This document shows positions 42,476 to 51,340 of a DNA stretch of 64,000 nucleotides, piece by piece. The notes below the pieces were generated by a model, which was given only the letters and a program-made list of their open reading frames with translations, had not been told where the DNA came from and searched no databases. Source of the DNA: G963675935 sp963719005 (GTDB taxonomy: Bacteria > Planctomycetota > Planctomycetia > Pirellulales > Thermoguttaceae). Within the stretch, counting starts at the first letter, position 1, and every line of letters starts with the position of its first letter. The stretch is from the NCBI GenBank assembly GCA_963719005.1, contig CAVRAR010000008.1, forward strand, positions 471,806-535,805. Reading direction: 5' to 3'. Both the position numbers and the translations under genes were made by a program.

Positions 42476-44530
42476 TCACTTCTGCTTCGCCGGCCCTATT
42501 GACTCAAACGTCGATTTGGTGACGGGAAACATCGAGACCCGAAACTTCGTGCAGCCGTAAGGAACCAGGGTAATCGTTTCCGTGCTCTTGCCCTTGGCGA
42601 TTGGCTTCGGGGGCAGCGGCTTCTCCAGCGTGGGCTTCCAGTCAATGCTCGCCGCGCTGAGCCGCAGTTTCAGCGGCGATTCCAGCGGCCAATCCCATTT
42701 TTTGGGCATCGGGCCGCGATCGACCGCAATGCCGGCATCCGGCTTGCCGCTTCGAGCGTCGATCGCGAACTGCCACTTCGCCGCCGGATCGGGTGTGTTC
42801 GCATCTTTCGTATCGGGAATCGGCAACGCGAACAGGAGCGGTCCGAAGGATACGGTGGCGTAGGGAGCGCCGCCGGCGTTCATGTCTTTTCCCGTCGCGA
42901 TGCTGGGGAACATCGGAAATTGCAGACGTACCGTGTCGTTCCGTTTCCAGAGCCGATCGATCCGCACGAAACCGTTGGCGTCGGGTGATGCCTTCACCTC
43001 GGAACCGTTGACCGTCAATCCCGCATTCTTACACCAGCCGGGAATGCGAAAAGAGAGCGGGAAGCTTGCTTCGCGCTCCGGCTTGACCGCGATCTCGATC
43101 GTCTCGTTGAACGGATAATCGGTCTTACACAAGAGCTCCACCGGCACGCGATCGGCCACCAGGGCCGACACCTTGCACGGGCCGTAGCAGGTGGCCGCCA
43201 GGCCGTTGTCGCGGGTGGCCATCCACATGTGCATCACGTAATTCGGCAGGAAGCGATTCAGGGTGGCCGTGCAGCACAGCGGCACGCGCTTCTGCATGAA
43301 CGAAAACATTTCGGCGGCGGGCAGCGACCTGTCGGCCATGCGGTTTGGCGATTGAAAATAGACGTGCGTCTTGAAATCGCGTGCGACGGTCGCCGGGGCC
43401 GCATTGAAAAATGCCCGCTCGATTCGATCGGCCATTCGCCCTTGCCCGCTAATGCTCAGCAGCAGCGTCTGGCTCCACATATAGCCGGCCACGTCGCAGG
43501 TTTCCGAGCCGCGGAACGCTCCGGTCGGACCCCAGTATTCGTCGAACACCGGCACGCCATGCGGCTGCATGCACTCGCGCTCGATCTTTTCGTGCCACCG
43601 CAGCGGCGCATCGAGGAATTCGCGTTTGCCCGTCCAAAGATAACCCAAGGCCCAAGGAGAGGTGGTCTCGCAGAACATCACGCCATGGTCGGGCTGTACG
43701 GCGCCGGGCTTGTCGCTGGGCGGATTCCGATAGCGATTCCAAGACCACTTCCCGTTGTTAATGCCCCCTTTCGTGAACAGTGCCGTGAGCCCTTCCTTGA
43801 TCACCTTATTCCCGGTCCAGGTGTAGGTTTCCAACGCGGGCCAGGGATTGGTCATCGCAATCCCCGTACGCACCCAATCCGGGTTGTCGCCATAGGCCTT
43901 CTCCAAGGTCTTGAGAATGCGAGCGTCTCCCGAACCGGCGTAATATCCAGCCATCGAGCGGCCGAAGAAACCATTGAAGCACATGGGATATTCGGGTTCC
44001 CGCAAACCCTTTCCCGCCACGGCTTTGAGATCCTCGGGCTTGTTCTTATCGAGCCACCACAGGAACCCGATGGCGTTGGGATTCATGTTATCGACGACCA
44101 CATAGAGCCGTTTCTTCGCCTGGTCGATCAGCGCCTTGTCGTGCAAAATGAAGCCCAACTTGGCGAGCCCTTCAAACCAGTAACCGCCGCCTTCGTAGGG
44201 CCATCCGCCCGTCTCCCACAAGCTAATGCGACTGCCGGTCACTTTGTAATCGCTCGCCCAAGCCTGACGAAACGCGATATCCACATCATCCATGTGGCTC
44301 GTATATCCATTCTTGGCGGTGATGCACCAATCGCGGAGCCAGCCTTCCGGCTCGACCGCGCCGGGCGGCAGCGGAATCAGCGCCGAACGGGTCGGCGGCT
44401 CAAACGGCCGCTCGTAGTTGCATTTCGCCGCCGGCACGGGTTCGGCGGCGTTGGCAAGCAAGGACGCCGCAACGGCAAGAGCCAACGTCGTAAGGGCTCG
44501 ACCAGTTTCACGCAAGTGTACGGCAAGCAT
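42476..44530 (-). CDS. GH127-type glycoside hydrolase (beta-L-arabinofuranosidase-like)
   Basis: 684 aa with a signal peptide (LALAVAASLLANAA). Family DUF1680/GH127: an (alpha/alpha)6 barrel (EGLAKLGFILHDKALIDQAK, SLWETGGWPYEGGGYWFEGL) followed by beta domains (SFPLSFRIPGWCKNAGLTVN). The zinc site of GH127 is present: Glu343 and Cys345 in SETCDVAGYMW and Cys419-Cys420 in VPLCCTATLNRF, which line up with the Glu/Cys/Cys-Cys set in which a Cys acts as nucleophile. Substrate may be beta-L-arabinofuranosides, but the family is broad. It is paired with a GH29 gene upstream on the same strand (11 bp gap). Confidence 0.88.
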   Translation of the reverse strand: MLAVHLRETGRALTTLALAVAASLLANAAEPVPAAKCNYERPFEPPTRSALIPLPPGAVEPEGWLRDWCITAKNGYTSHMDDVDIAFRQAWASDYKVTGSRISLWETGGWPYEGGGYWFEGLAKLGFILHDKALIDQAKKRLYVVVDNMNPNAIGFLWWLDKNKPEDLKAVAGKGLREPEYPMCFNGFFGRSMAGYYAGSGDARILKTLEKAYGDNPDWVRTGIAMTNPWPALETYTWTGNKVIKEGLTALFTKGGINNGKWSWNRYRNPPSDKPGAVQPDHGVMFCETTSPWALGYLWTGKREFLDAPLRWHEKIERECMQPHGVPVFDEYWGPTGAFRGSETCDVAGYMWSQTLLLSISGQGRMADRIERAFFNAAPATVARDFKTHVYFQSPNRMADRSLPAAEMFSFMQKRVPLCCTATLNRFLPNYVMHMWMATRDNGLAATCYGPCKVSALVADRVPVELLCKTDYPFNETIEIAVKPEREASFPLSFRIPGWCKNAGLTVNGSEVKASPDANGFVRIDRLWKRNDTVRLQFPMFPSIATGKDMNAGGAPYATVSFGPLLFALPIPDTKDANTPDPAAKWQFAIDARSGKPDAGIAVDRGPMPKKWDWPLESPLKLRLSAASIDWKPTLEKPLPPKPIAKGKSTETITLVPYGCTKFRVSMFPVTKSTFESIGPAKQK

Positions 44531-44541
44531 GGCAGGCTTCC

Positions 44542-46278
44542 CTATTTGTAAAGCTCAAATTCCCAAATCGTCGGCCCTTCGGTCGCTTCGAGAACGTTCA
44601 ATCGCACGTGTTGGGCGGTGACGGGGTCGAAACTCTTCGACCATGACTGGCCGATTGTCGTGCCGCTGCAAAACGCCTTCCATTGGTCGCCGTCGAGCCA
44701 TTGAAGCTCGAACTTCTGAACGCGGCTCGGAAAGGCCTCCGAAATTTCGGCGTGTTGGAAGGTCGCCGGCCGGCCGAGGTCGAGCTCGAGCCAAGCCCGA
44801 TGCACGCCGGCATCGGTTGCCCAACGGGTCTCGCCGTTGCCGTCTACCGCTTTGTCGGGGCCGAACTCGGCCTGGTTCTGATAGGTGTTCGACGCCGTGG
44901 CCTTCGCCTTTTCCGACAGCGGCACGGGCCGCGGCACGTCGATCGCCGGAATCTTGTTCGCCGCGGTGTCCAACTCCAATGCGACGACCGTGTCGATCGG
45001 CTGGCGGTCGCTCTTGGGTACGGAAATCTCAATGCCCGAGTCGCTCTGACGGACTTTCGCTTCTCCGCCGGTGAGCACGCGGCTTTGCAAGACTTTTGCG
45101 GGTATTACCGGCAAGTGGATCGAGTCTCCGAGCCACTTGCGGACGTGGACGTAGACCGTATTCCCCTTGCGGGTCGAAACGCCGTACTTGCCCGGCTTGA
45201 ACGGTCCGCCGCGCGTGCCGTAGACGCTCTCGCCGTACTTCGCCAGCCATGCGCCTACTTTCTTGATCAAATTCGCCTGTTCCGGCGCGATTTCGCCGTT
45301 CGGCATCGGGCCGACGTTCAGCAGCATGTTGCCGTCGCCGCCGGTGCAGGCGATCAACATCGCGATGACGGCCTCAAACGACTTCACGCCGTCGGCGTGT
45401 CCGCCCCACGACCATTGGTCGCGGCGCGACGTGGTCATGCACGATTCCCACGGATGCTGAATGTCGAAGCCGCCGACGAACTGTTCCGGCGTGTAATAAT
45501 CGGCGTTCGGGCCGATGCTCTCGGGAGTTGCGCAATGAGGGTCGCCGGGATTACCCAGGTCGAGCCGGTTATCGATCACGATCTGCGGCTGCAGCTTCTT
45601 GATCATGGCGTAGGTCCGCTTTTGGCCCCACGGAGTCGGGCAGCCGTCCGTGTCGAACCAGAGCAGATCGATCCGTCCGTAATTTGTCAGCAGTTCGCGG
45701 ATTTCCTCCCGCATGTGTTTCACGAATCGGTCGTTGTGCTCCGTGCGGCAATCCGGGTCGCGCCAGTCCATCGGCGAGTAGTACCAGCCGATCCGCATTC
45801 CCGCCTCGTGCGCCGCCTTGGCCAGTTCCGCACAGACGTCGCGTTTGAACGGCGTGTGCATGATGTTGTAATCCGAGACCTTCGAGTCCCACAGCAGGAA
45901 TCCGTCGCAGTGCTTCGCCGTCAAGACCATGTACTTCATGCCCGCGGCCTTGGCAGTGGCCACCCACTCCTTGGCGTCGAACTCGGTCGGATTGAACTTT
46001 TTGTAGAGATTGTCGTAGACCTCGACGGGAATCGGCCCCGCGTTTGGGCATTTTCGGTTCGAGTTGGCCCGCGACCAACTGATCTCCGTCTCCTTGAGGC
46101 TGACCGGCCCCCAGTGGATGAACATCCCAAATCGCCCCTCGGCCCACCAATGCAGCCGCTCGGGATAAGCCCGCGGCAACACGCCGGCTGCGGGCTTCTT
46201 GACATCCTCGCCGCCGCAGGCCGCGCCGCTAAGGAGTCCAACAGCAAGCAACAACATACCAATCTGAATCAGTCTCAT
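44542..46278 (-). CDS. Alpha-L-fucosidase (GH29) with C-terminal discoidin domain
   Basis: 578 aa. Signal/lipoprotein-like N-terminus (LLLAVGLLSGAACGGEDVKK). GH29 barrel motifs: WWAEGRFGMFIHWGPVSLKE, MKYMVLTAKHCDGFLLWDSK, GWYYSPMDWRDPDC and RIDLLWFDTDGCPTPWG, holding the predicted Asp nucleophile, then MLLNVGPMPNGEIAPEQ. The C-terminal part is an F5/8-type C (discoidin) carbohydrate-binding domain (FGPDKAVDGNGETRWATDAG; AWLELDLGRPATFQHAEISE). It probably removes fucose from algal or host polysaccharides outside the cytoplasm, working with the adjacent GH127. LLSGAACG may be a lipobox. Confidence 0.92.
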   Translation of the reverse strand: MRLIQIGMLLLAVGLLSGAACGGEDVKKPAAGVLPRAYPERLHWWAEGRFGMFIHWGPVSLKETEISWSRANSNRKCPNAGPIPVEVYDNLYKKFNPTEFDAKEWVATAKAAGMKYMVLTAKHCDGFLLWDSKVSDYNIMHTPFKRDVCAELAKAAHEAGMRIGWYYSPMDWRDPDCRTEHNDRFVKHMREEIRELLTNYGRIDLLWFDTDGCPTPWGQKRTYAMIKKLQPQIVIDNRLDLGNPGDPHCATPESIGPNADYYTPEQFVGGFDIQHPWESCMTTSRRDQWSWGGHADGVKSFEAVIAMLIACTGGDGNMLLNVGPMPNGEIAPEQANLIKKVGAWLAKYGESVYGTRGGPFKPGKYGVSTRKGNTVYVHVRKWLGDSIHLPVIPAKVLQSRVLTGGEAKVRQSDSGIEISVPKSDRQPIDTVVALELDTAANKIPAIDVPRPVPLSEKAKATASNTYQNQAEFGPDKAVDGNGETRWATDAGVHRAWLELDLGRPATFQHAEISEAFPSRVQKFELQWLDGDQWKAFCSGTTIGQSWSKSFDPVTAQHVRLNVLEATEGPTIWEFELYK

Positions 46279-46366
46279 TGGAATCGGTTCCTTTCGTTAA
46301 GGCGAGAATGGGCGGGAAGACAATTGCGGCCAATTGGCTCGCGGAGGGCGTGTCGACAGCATCTCC

Positions 46367-49258
46367 TTACGGCGCCGGCGTGGGCGTTCGATGCTTCGCG
46401 TATTCCACATATTGTAGCAGAAGTTCTACCACCGCGTCGAGTTGTTCGCGGCTGCTGCCGGGAAAAATGTTTTGGCCCAGCGGCCTGCCCGACGACGGAA
46501 ACAGCGAGGGCATGGCCGTGTACGGCAGCACCGATTTCGGATCGGCCAGCCAGCGCCGCAGGTATGCCGGCCGAAGACGCTGGCCCACCTCGTCGAGCTT
46601 AGGGGCAAGAAGTGTTCGGTTTTTTTCGGGGGGTGGATTGCCGTCAATCGTGTGACATCTGGCACAGTAGGTGCCGCGATCCAGCACCAGACGCATCGCG
46701 CCGTCGAGAATGGAAAAGGTGTCAGGAGCCTTTTGTGCGAAGCACCCGGAGGGCCGTTCCGGCAAAAGGTTCCTGACACCTTTTCCATTCTCGGCGACCG
46801 GCTTGGGCGTGTACGGATATTCGGCGCCGGCCACGGCAGCAAAGTAGTCGGCCAGCTTGCCCGCCTCCGACCACGACAGATTGAACCGCGGCATCCGCAG
46901 CACCGCCGCCGGGCGAATCGGAGTCGGATCCAACAGGAAACGGAAAAGCCACTCGGGCTGGACCTTCTCTCCCTCGTGCACCAGCGCGGGCGGCAGCCAG
47001 CCCCATGCTTCCATCTCGGCGGCGCTCAGTTCGTTCCGGCGTGCGTCAGCCAACACGACCGGATAGAGCAGTCGGGCCAAGGCGCCGCCCCAAGGCGGCC
47101 GAACCGCCACGTCTCCCGTGACCGGCACATCCGCTCCGCCGACTGGATAAGTTCGCCCGTCGATCACCGCCGGCGACCACAGGGTGAAATAATGCTGCGG
47201 GTTGCCGTCGTCGTCTTCATCTTCCAGCAGCGCCCCCTGGCGATCGAGCCGCGGCGTCCCCGATACTTCAATCTCGCCCTTTTTCGTCCTTAGCGTCCAG
47301 CGTTCGAGCTGCAACGTGTGGCATTCGGTGCAGGCGTACTTGTCGATCACCCTCCGGCCTTCGATCACGGCTTTGCGCCGCGGATCGGGGTGATAGACGT
47401 ACTTGGAGTCGGAAAAGGGGACAGTCCCCATTTGTGCGCAGCACCCGGAGGGCCGTTCCGGCAAATGGGGACTGTCCCCTTTTCCGCCGTATCTGGCCGA
47501 CGGCGACCGCTCGACCTGCGCGAGGATGAAGACGGCGATCGCTTCACGCTGAGCGTCGGTCAACTCGAAGCGGCCCATCTTGAGTTGTTCGTCGATCGGC
47601 TTGGCCTCCGCAACTAGGTAATCGAAGCTCCGCGGCGCCCGGAGCTTCTGCCATACAAAACCCTCGCGGCGATGCGCCAATACGGCGTCGGTGAAGAAAT
47701 CAGCATCCGATTTCTGTTTTTGCGAAGCCGCAAACGGCTTCTTGATAAAGTCATTGATTCGCTCGAAGGCCAGCATCGACTCCGGCTTGCGGCCCCAGTC
47801 GGCAAGCGTGGGACCGATTGACGGGGCGCTTTCGAGGCCGGGAATGTCGTGGCAGCCGGCGCAGCCGCGTCGAGCGATGGTGCGCCGCGCGAAGTCCCGA
47901 TCCACTGCCGACTGCCGACTGCCGACTGCCGACTTTCCTCCTCCACCGGGCACTGAAGTGCCCGGCCCTTCGTGTTCGAGCAAGTAGGCCGCCAGATCGG
48001 CGGCGGGATCGGCCGTTCGTCCTTCGCCCAGCGGCGTGGGCTGCAAAAGCGGGTTCGGCATCAACGTCTGCGGCGAATATCGAGCGGGGTCGGCAATCCA
48101 GCCGGTCAGCCAGCGACGGCCGCTGCCCGGCAGGTAGTTCTTGCCGACGTTCGACAGGTCTGGCCCCTGAATCGCTTGGCCCTTCGGAAAATCCCGATGT
48201 CGGTGACAGGCCAGACAGCCCTGCATTTCAAACAGCCGCCGCCCGCGCTCGACCGAAGGCGGCGCCGTTGCCGGCGACGCCGGCGGATCGACTTTTTCGG
48301 CCGACGCCAACAGGTATTCCACCACGCCGCGAATCTCGGCCTCTTCCGACCGCCGCGTTTCGGCCAGAACGCGGCCGGAAAGATGCTCATCGAGCCCGTA
48401 CAGCCGGGGCATTCGCGTGGTCGGCAGCACGTCGGCCGGATTGCGGATTTGCCGGGCAAGGTAATCGGCATCAAACTTCCCGGCGATGTTCCGCAGACTC
48501 GGCCCGACCTTGCGCGTCACATCGGCAAACGCCGGAATCTCGTGGCAACCGAAACAGCCGTATTGCCGCACGAGATGGTAGCCCGCCATGAGTCTCGCGG
48601 CCGGTTCCTCCGTCCCCCTCGGCCCGCAAACGTTCGCCTCCAATTCGACTGGATCCTGATGACACACCAGGCAGCGGCTTTCATTGAATCGCCGTGCGAG
48701 CATGGGATAATCCCAATGTGGATTGGCCGACCAGCCCAGCTCCTCCTGCCAACGCTGCTGCTGCCGGCGATCGTTCGGCGTATGCGAAGCCCAGCGGAAC
48801 TCGGTGGCGCTGCCCTGGCCGTCGTGGCAGATCGTGCAGCCGAACTCGGCCATCGGATGAGGGCTGCCCGCTCCGACGAACAGATCCAACCTTGGGTGTG
48901 CGGAGAATGGTTGGTGGGGCAGACGTTCCTGTCTGCCGGAGAGTGTGTGGCTTCCTTGGCAGACAGGAATGTCTACCCCACCATCGATCCCCTGATGGCA
49001 GGTCGTGCAGCGGTCGAACCGGGCAACGCCGCAAGCGTGGTAGTCAATGGTCAGCTCGGGCAGCCATATCTGCTCGATGGCCGGCGGCCGGGCGGGCAGC
49101 CCCCGCAAGGCGCGATACTCCCGCTGATACTCCTTCCATGCGCGTCGGCTGTCGGCCGCCCACATCCACACCGTCGCCGCCAACAACGCGAGCACCGCGA
49201 CGGCAAACGCCACGTGCATCCGTCTGACGTTGTAGTAGGTCTCGTCGCCGGGCGGCAT
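46367..49258 (-). CDS. Octahaem cytochrome c with four in-frame repeat insertions
   Basis: 963 aa, one N-terminal membrane helix (MHVAFAVAVLALLAATVWMW), periplasmic. Eight CxxCH haem sites in order: CTTCH, CTICH, CLVCH, CFGCH, CLACH, CAGCH, CTECH, CARCH, each in a cytochrome c class I-like unit (KVGPSLRNIAGKFDADYLAR; PTLADWGRKP). Each unit has the PxL...W and late Met features (TTRMPRL, LMPNPLL). Probably an electron-transfer chain component of the planctomycete type; no partner oxidoreductase is adjacent. Start ATG 49258 is chosen; an N-terminal extension to 50143 would run antisense through purF and is rejected. Insertions lie between haem units. Confidence 0.88.
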   Translation of the reverse strand: MPPGDETYYNVRRMHVAFAVAVLALLAATVWMWAADSRRAWKEYQREYRALRGLPARPPAIEQIWLPELTIDYHACGVARFDRCTTCHQGIDGGVDIPVCQGSHTLSGRQERLPHQPFSAHPRLDLFVGAGSPHPMAEFGCTICHDGQGSATEFRWASHTPNDRRQQQRWQEELGWSANPHWDYPMLARRFNESRCLVCHQDPVELEANVCGPRGTEEPAARLMAGYHLVRQYGCFGCHEIPAFADVTRKVGPSLRNIAGKFDADYLARQIRNPADVLPTTRMPRLYGLDEHLSGRVLAETRRSEEAEIRGVVEYLLASAEKVDPPASPATAPPSVERGRRLFEMQGCLACHRHRDFPKGQAIQGPDLSNVGKNYLPGSGRRWLTGWIADPARYSPQTLMPNPLLQPTPLGEGRTADPAADLAAYLLEHEGPGTSVPGGGGKSAVGSRQSAVDRDFARRTIARRGCAGCHDIPGLESAPSIGPTLADWGRKPESMLAFERINDFIKKPFAASQKQKSDADFFTDAVLAHRREGFVWQKLRAPRSFDYLVAEAKPIDEQLKMGRFELTDAQREAIAVFILAQVERSPSARYGGKGDSPHLPERPSGCCAQMGTVPFSDSKYVYHPDPRRKAVIEGRRVIDKYACTECHTLQLERWTLRTKKGEIEVSGTPRLDRQGALLEDEDDDGNPQHYFTLWSPAVIDGRTYPVGGADVPVTGDVAVRPPWGGALARLLYPVVLADARRNELSAAEMEAWGWLPPALVHEGEKVQPEWLFRFLLDPTPIRPAAVLRMPRFNLSWSEAGKLADYFAAVAGAEYPYTPKPVAENGKGVRNLLPERPSGCFAQKAPDTFSILDGAMRLVLDRGTYCARCHTIDGNPPPEKNRTLLAPKLDEVGQRLRPAYLRRWLADPKSVLPYTAMPSLFPSSGRPLGQNIFPGSSREQLDAVVELLLQYVEYAKHRTPTPAP
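46706..46792. repeat. Composite palindrome, GGTGTCAGGA arms, in the cytochrome gene
   Basis: Outer arms GAGAATGGAAAAGGTGTCAG / CTGACACCTTTTCCATTCTC flank the centre GTGCGAAGCACCCGGAGGGC plus CGTTCCGGC. The centre is shared with the copy at 47411-47486, which has different outer arms. Confidence 0.85.
47411..47486. repeat. Composite palindrome, GGGGACAGTCCCC arms, in the cytochrome gene
   Basis: GGAAAAGGGGACAGTCCCCA / TGGGGACTGTCCCCTTTTCC around the centre GTGCGCAGCACCCGGAGGGC plus CGTTCCGGC. It is encoded as residues about 592-615. Confidence 0.85.
47903..47940. repeat. Short tandem repeat in the cytochrome gene
   Basis: Five consecutive CCGACTG-type 7-bp units (ACTGCCGACTGCCGACTGCC), encoding SAVGSRQSAVDRD on the minus strand. 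Confidence 0.8.
48913..48982. repeat. GGTGGGGCAGACATTCTTG-type element in the cytochrome gene
   Basis: GGTGGGGCAGACGTTCCTGT ... ACAGGAATGTCTACCCCACC, 70 bp. On the minus strand it encodes GGVDIPVCQGSHTLSGRQER then LPHQ. Confidence 0.88.
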
Positions 49259-49489
49259 AACGTGATTTTGGATTGCTGATTGTCGATTGTTGATTGCACA
49301 ACGGAAAGAACGCCCCATGACTGCGGTCGCGGGGGGAATCCAGTGCAGCCGCTTGCGGCTTCGCAATGCCTCCGCTCGCCAGTGTAGGCAATTCCCACAC
49401 GGATTACGAGCCTCGAACCCCAACCGGTGGAGTGCTCGCCGCCTCCCCCGCCGGTCAGGTGGATTGTGAAAAACGTCTGTGAGAATACA

Positions 49490-51164
49490 ATGAGAGTTAT
49501 GAGCGAACTTCACGAGGAATGTGGCGTCGCCGCGATCTACCACCTGCCCGGTCGCGGCGTCAGCCCGCTGTGTCCCGAACAGGGGCCCGAGGAAACCTCC
49601 CGCCTGATGCCGCGAATGCTGCTGGATATCCAAAACCGTGGCCAGTTGGCCTCCGGCATCACCACCTACTCCCCCCATCGCAATCAGCTCATCGACACCT
49701 ACAAGGACGTCGGCAACGTCAGCGAGGTCTTTCGGCTCAACCACCGGGGCAAATTCGAGAGCCTGATGGACGAGTACGCCGGCCGGGCGGCGATCGGGCA
49801 CGTCCGCTACGCCACCTGCGGCCAGGACGACCGCAGCTACGCCCAGCCCTTCGAGCGGCACCATATCAAGAAGCACAAGTGGTTCAGCTTCGCCTTCAAC
49901 GGCCAACTGGCCAACTACAAGGATCTTTGCGAGGAACTGCTCGACGACGATAACAACCATCTCGCGCGAGAACGACACCGAAGTGATCATGCACCAGATT
50001 TGCGCGGCCTTATCGACCGATCGACGGCCGTCGCTGATCGACGTCTGCCGCCACATGGCCCGCAAGTTCGACGGGGCGTACAGCATCGTCTTTCTCGACG
50101 CCCTGGGCAACATGATGGTCGCCCGCGACCCGCTGGGCATCAAGCCGCTGAGCTACGCGCTCGAAGGGCCGCTGTTCGCCGCGGCCAGCGAGAGCGTCGC
50201 CTTGCTGAACCTCGGCTTCGCGGCCGAGAGCATCAAGTCGGTTCCGCCGGGCCATGCCATCACGATCGGCGACGGGCATTTCGAAATTCAGTCGTTCGCC
50301 CGGCCGACGCATCGGGCCCATTGTTTCTTCGAGTGGGTCTATTTTGCCAACGTGGCCAGCACGCTCGACGGCCGCAGCGTCTATCTCGCCCGCAAGGCCC
50401 TGGGCGAGGAGCTTGCCCGGCTGGAAACCGTACGGATCGACGACAACACGGTGGTGGTGCCCGTGCCCGACACGAGCAAGGCCGCCGCCGACGCGATGGC
50501 GTTCGCGTTGAAGATTCCCTGCGTCGAAGGTCTGATCCGCAACCGCTACAGCGGCCGCACGTTCATCGAAGGAAGCGGCAACCGCCGCCGCAAGGCCGAG
50601 ACGAAGTACACGCCCTTGCGCGAGGTGCTCGACGGCAAGCGGGTGTTGCTGGTCGAGGATTCGATCGTCCGCGCCACGACGCTCCAGGTCTTGTTGCAGC
50701 GGATTCGCCAATACGGCCAGCCGCGCGAAATCCACGCCCGCGTGGCCTGCCCGCCGATCATCGGCCCCTGCTTCTACGGCATCGACATGTCGACCGTGAG
50801 CGAGCTATTCGCAGCCAAGTTTCTCCAGGCTAGGGACGTCCCGGTGGGGCAGACATTCCTGTCTGCCGGAGACGGGCACAATCTTCATACAGACAACAAT
50901 GCTGCGATTCCCGTTGTCCGTCCCAGCATGACGCCCGAGATCGAGGCCCGCATGGCCGCGCAGCTCGGGGCCGACTCGCTGCGTTATTTGCCGGTCGAGG
51001 CCATCGCCCGCGCGATCGGCTTCGCCCCGTCCGATCTCTGTCGCGCCTGCATCACCGGCGAGTATCCCACCCCCTGCGGCCAGCGGCTGGCCCGCATCGC
51101 CCTGGAAAACTTTCGCAACAACGTCGGCGGCGGAAGGACGTATGAGACGGTGAAGAGCGGGTGA
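49490..51164 (+). pseudogene. purF: Amidophosphoribosyltransferase, frameshifted and with a repeat insertion
   Basis: First step of de novo purine synthesis: PRPP plus glutamine to phosphoribosylamine. The N-terminal Ntn-glutaminase starts at Cys of EECGVAAIYH after a short propeptide; ASGITTY and IGHVRYATCG follow. Near 49960 the frame changes; the continuation AREN DTEV then IMHQICAALS lies in another frame. The C-terminal PRTase domain has VLLVEDSIVRATTLQVLLQR (PRPP loop). About 25 residues after FAAKFLQARD are encoded by a GGTGGGGCAGACATTCCTG element at 50843-50910; the family normally goes straight to TPEIEARMAAQLGADSLRYL. Joined protein is about 557 aa. Start may be 49490 or 49499. Confidence 0.85.
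50843..50910. repeat. Degenerate GGTGGGGCAGACATTCCTG element in purF
   Basis: Left arm GGTGGGGCAGACATTCCTGT intact, right arm decayed (CAGACAACAATGCTGCG). Encodes VGQTFLSAGDGHNL in a different frame from the copies in murC and the TMTC-like gene. Confidence 0.7.
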
Positions 51165-51199
51165 AGACAGTCTCGCCACTCTGGGAATGGTTCCGTCGC

Positions 51200-51340
51200 C
51201 TCGTCTCAACCCTGAAGGGGTTTCCGTAAGACAGCCCAGGGTTGCCGCGCAGCGGCTCAACCCCGAGGGGGTTGCGTATCACAGCGCCACCCGTAGGTGG
51301 GGTATCGCTGTCTGCCGCCGCGCCGCGTCGAACGCGGCGT
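51200..51340. repeat. Repeat-rich segment upstream of the CRISPR array
   Basis: CTCAACCCTGAAGGGGTTTC, CTCAACCCCGAGGGGGTTGC and CGCCGCGTCGAACGCGGCG palindromes. Any CRISPR leader would have to lie here or in the repeats themselves; no AT-rich leader is seen. Confidence 0.6.

Noticed and set aside
49259..50143. N-terminal extension of the cytochrome ORF to 50143
   Set aside because: It runs antisense through the purF glutaminase domain and has no start or family support; the protein begins at 49258 with a membrane helix.
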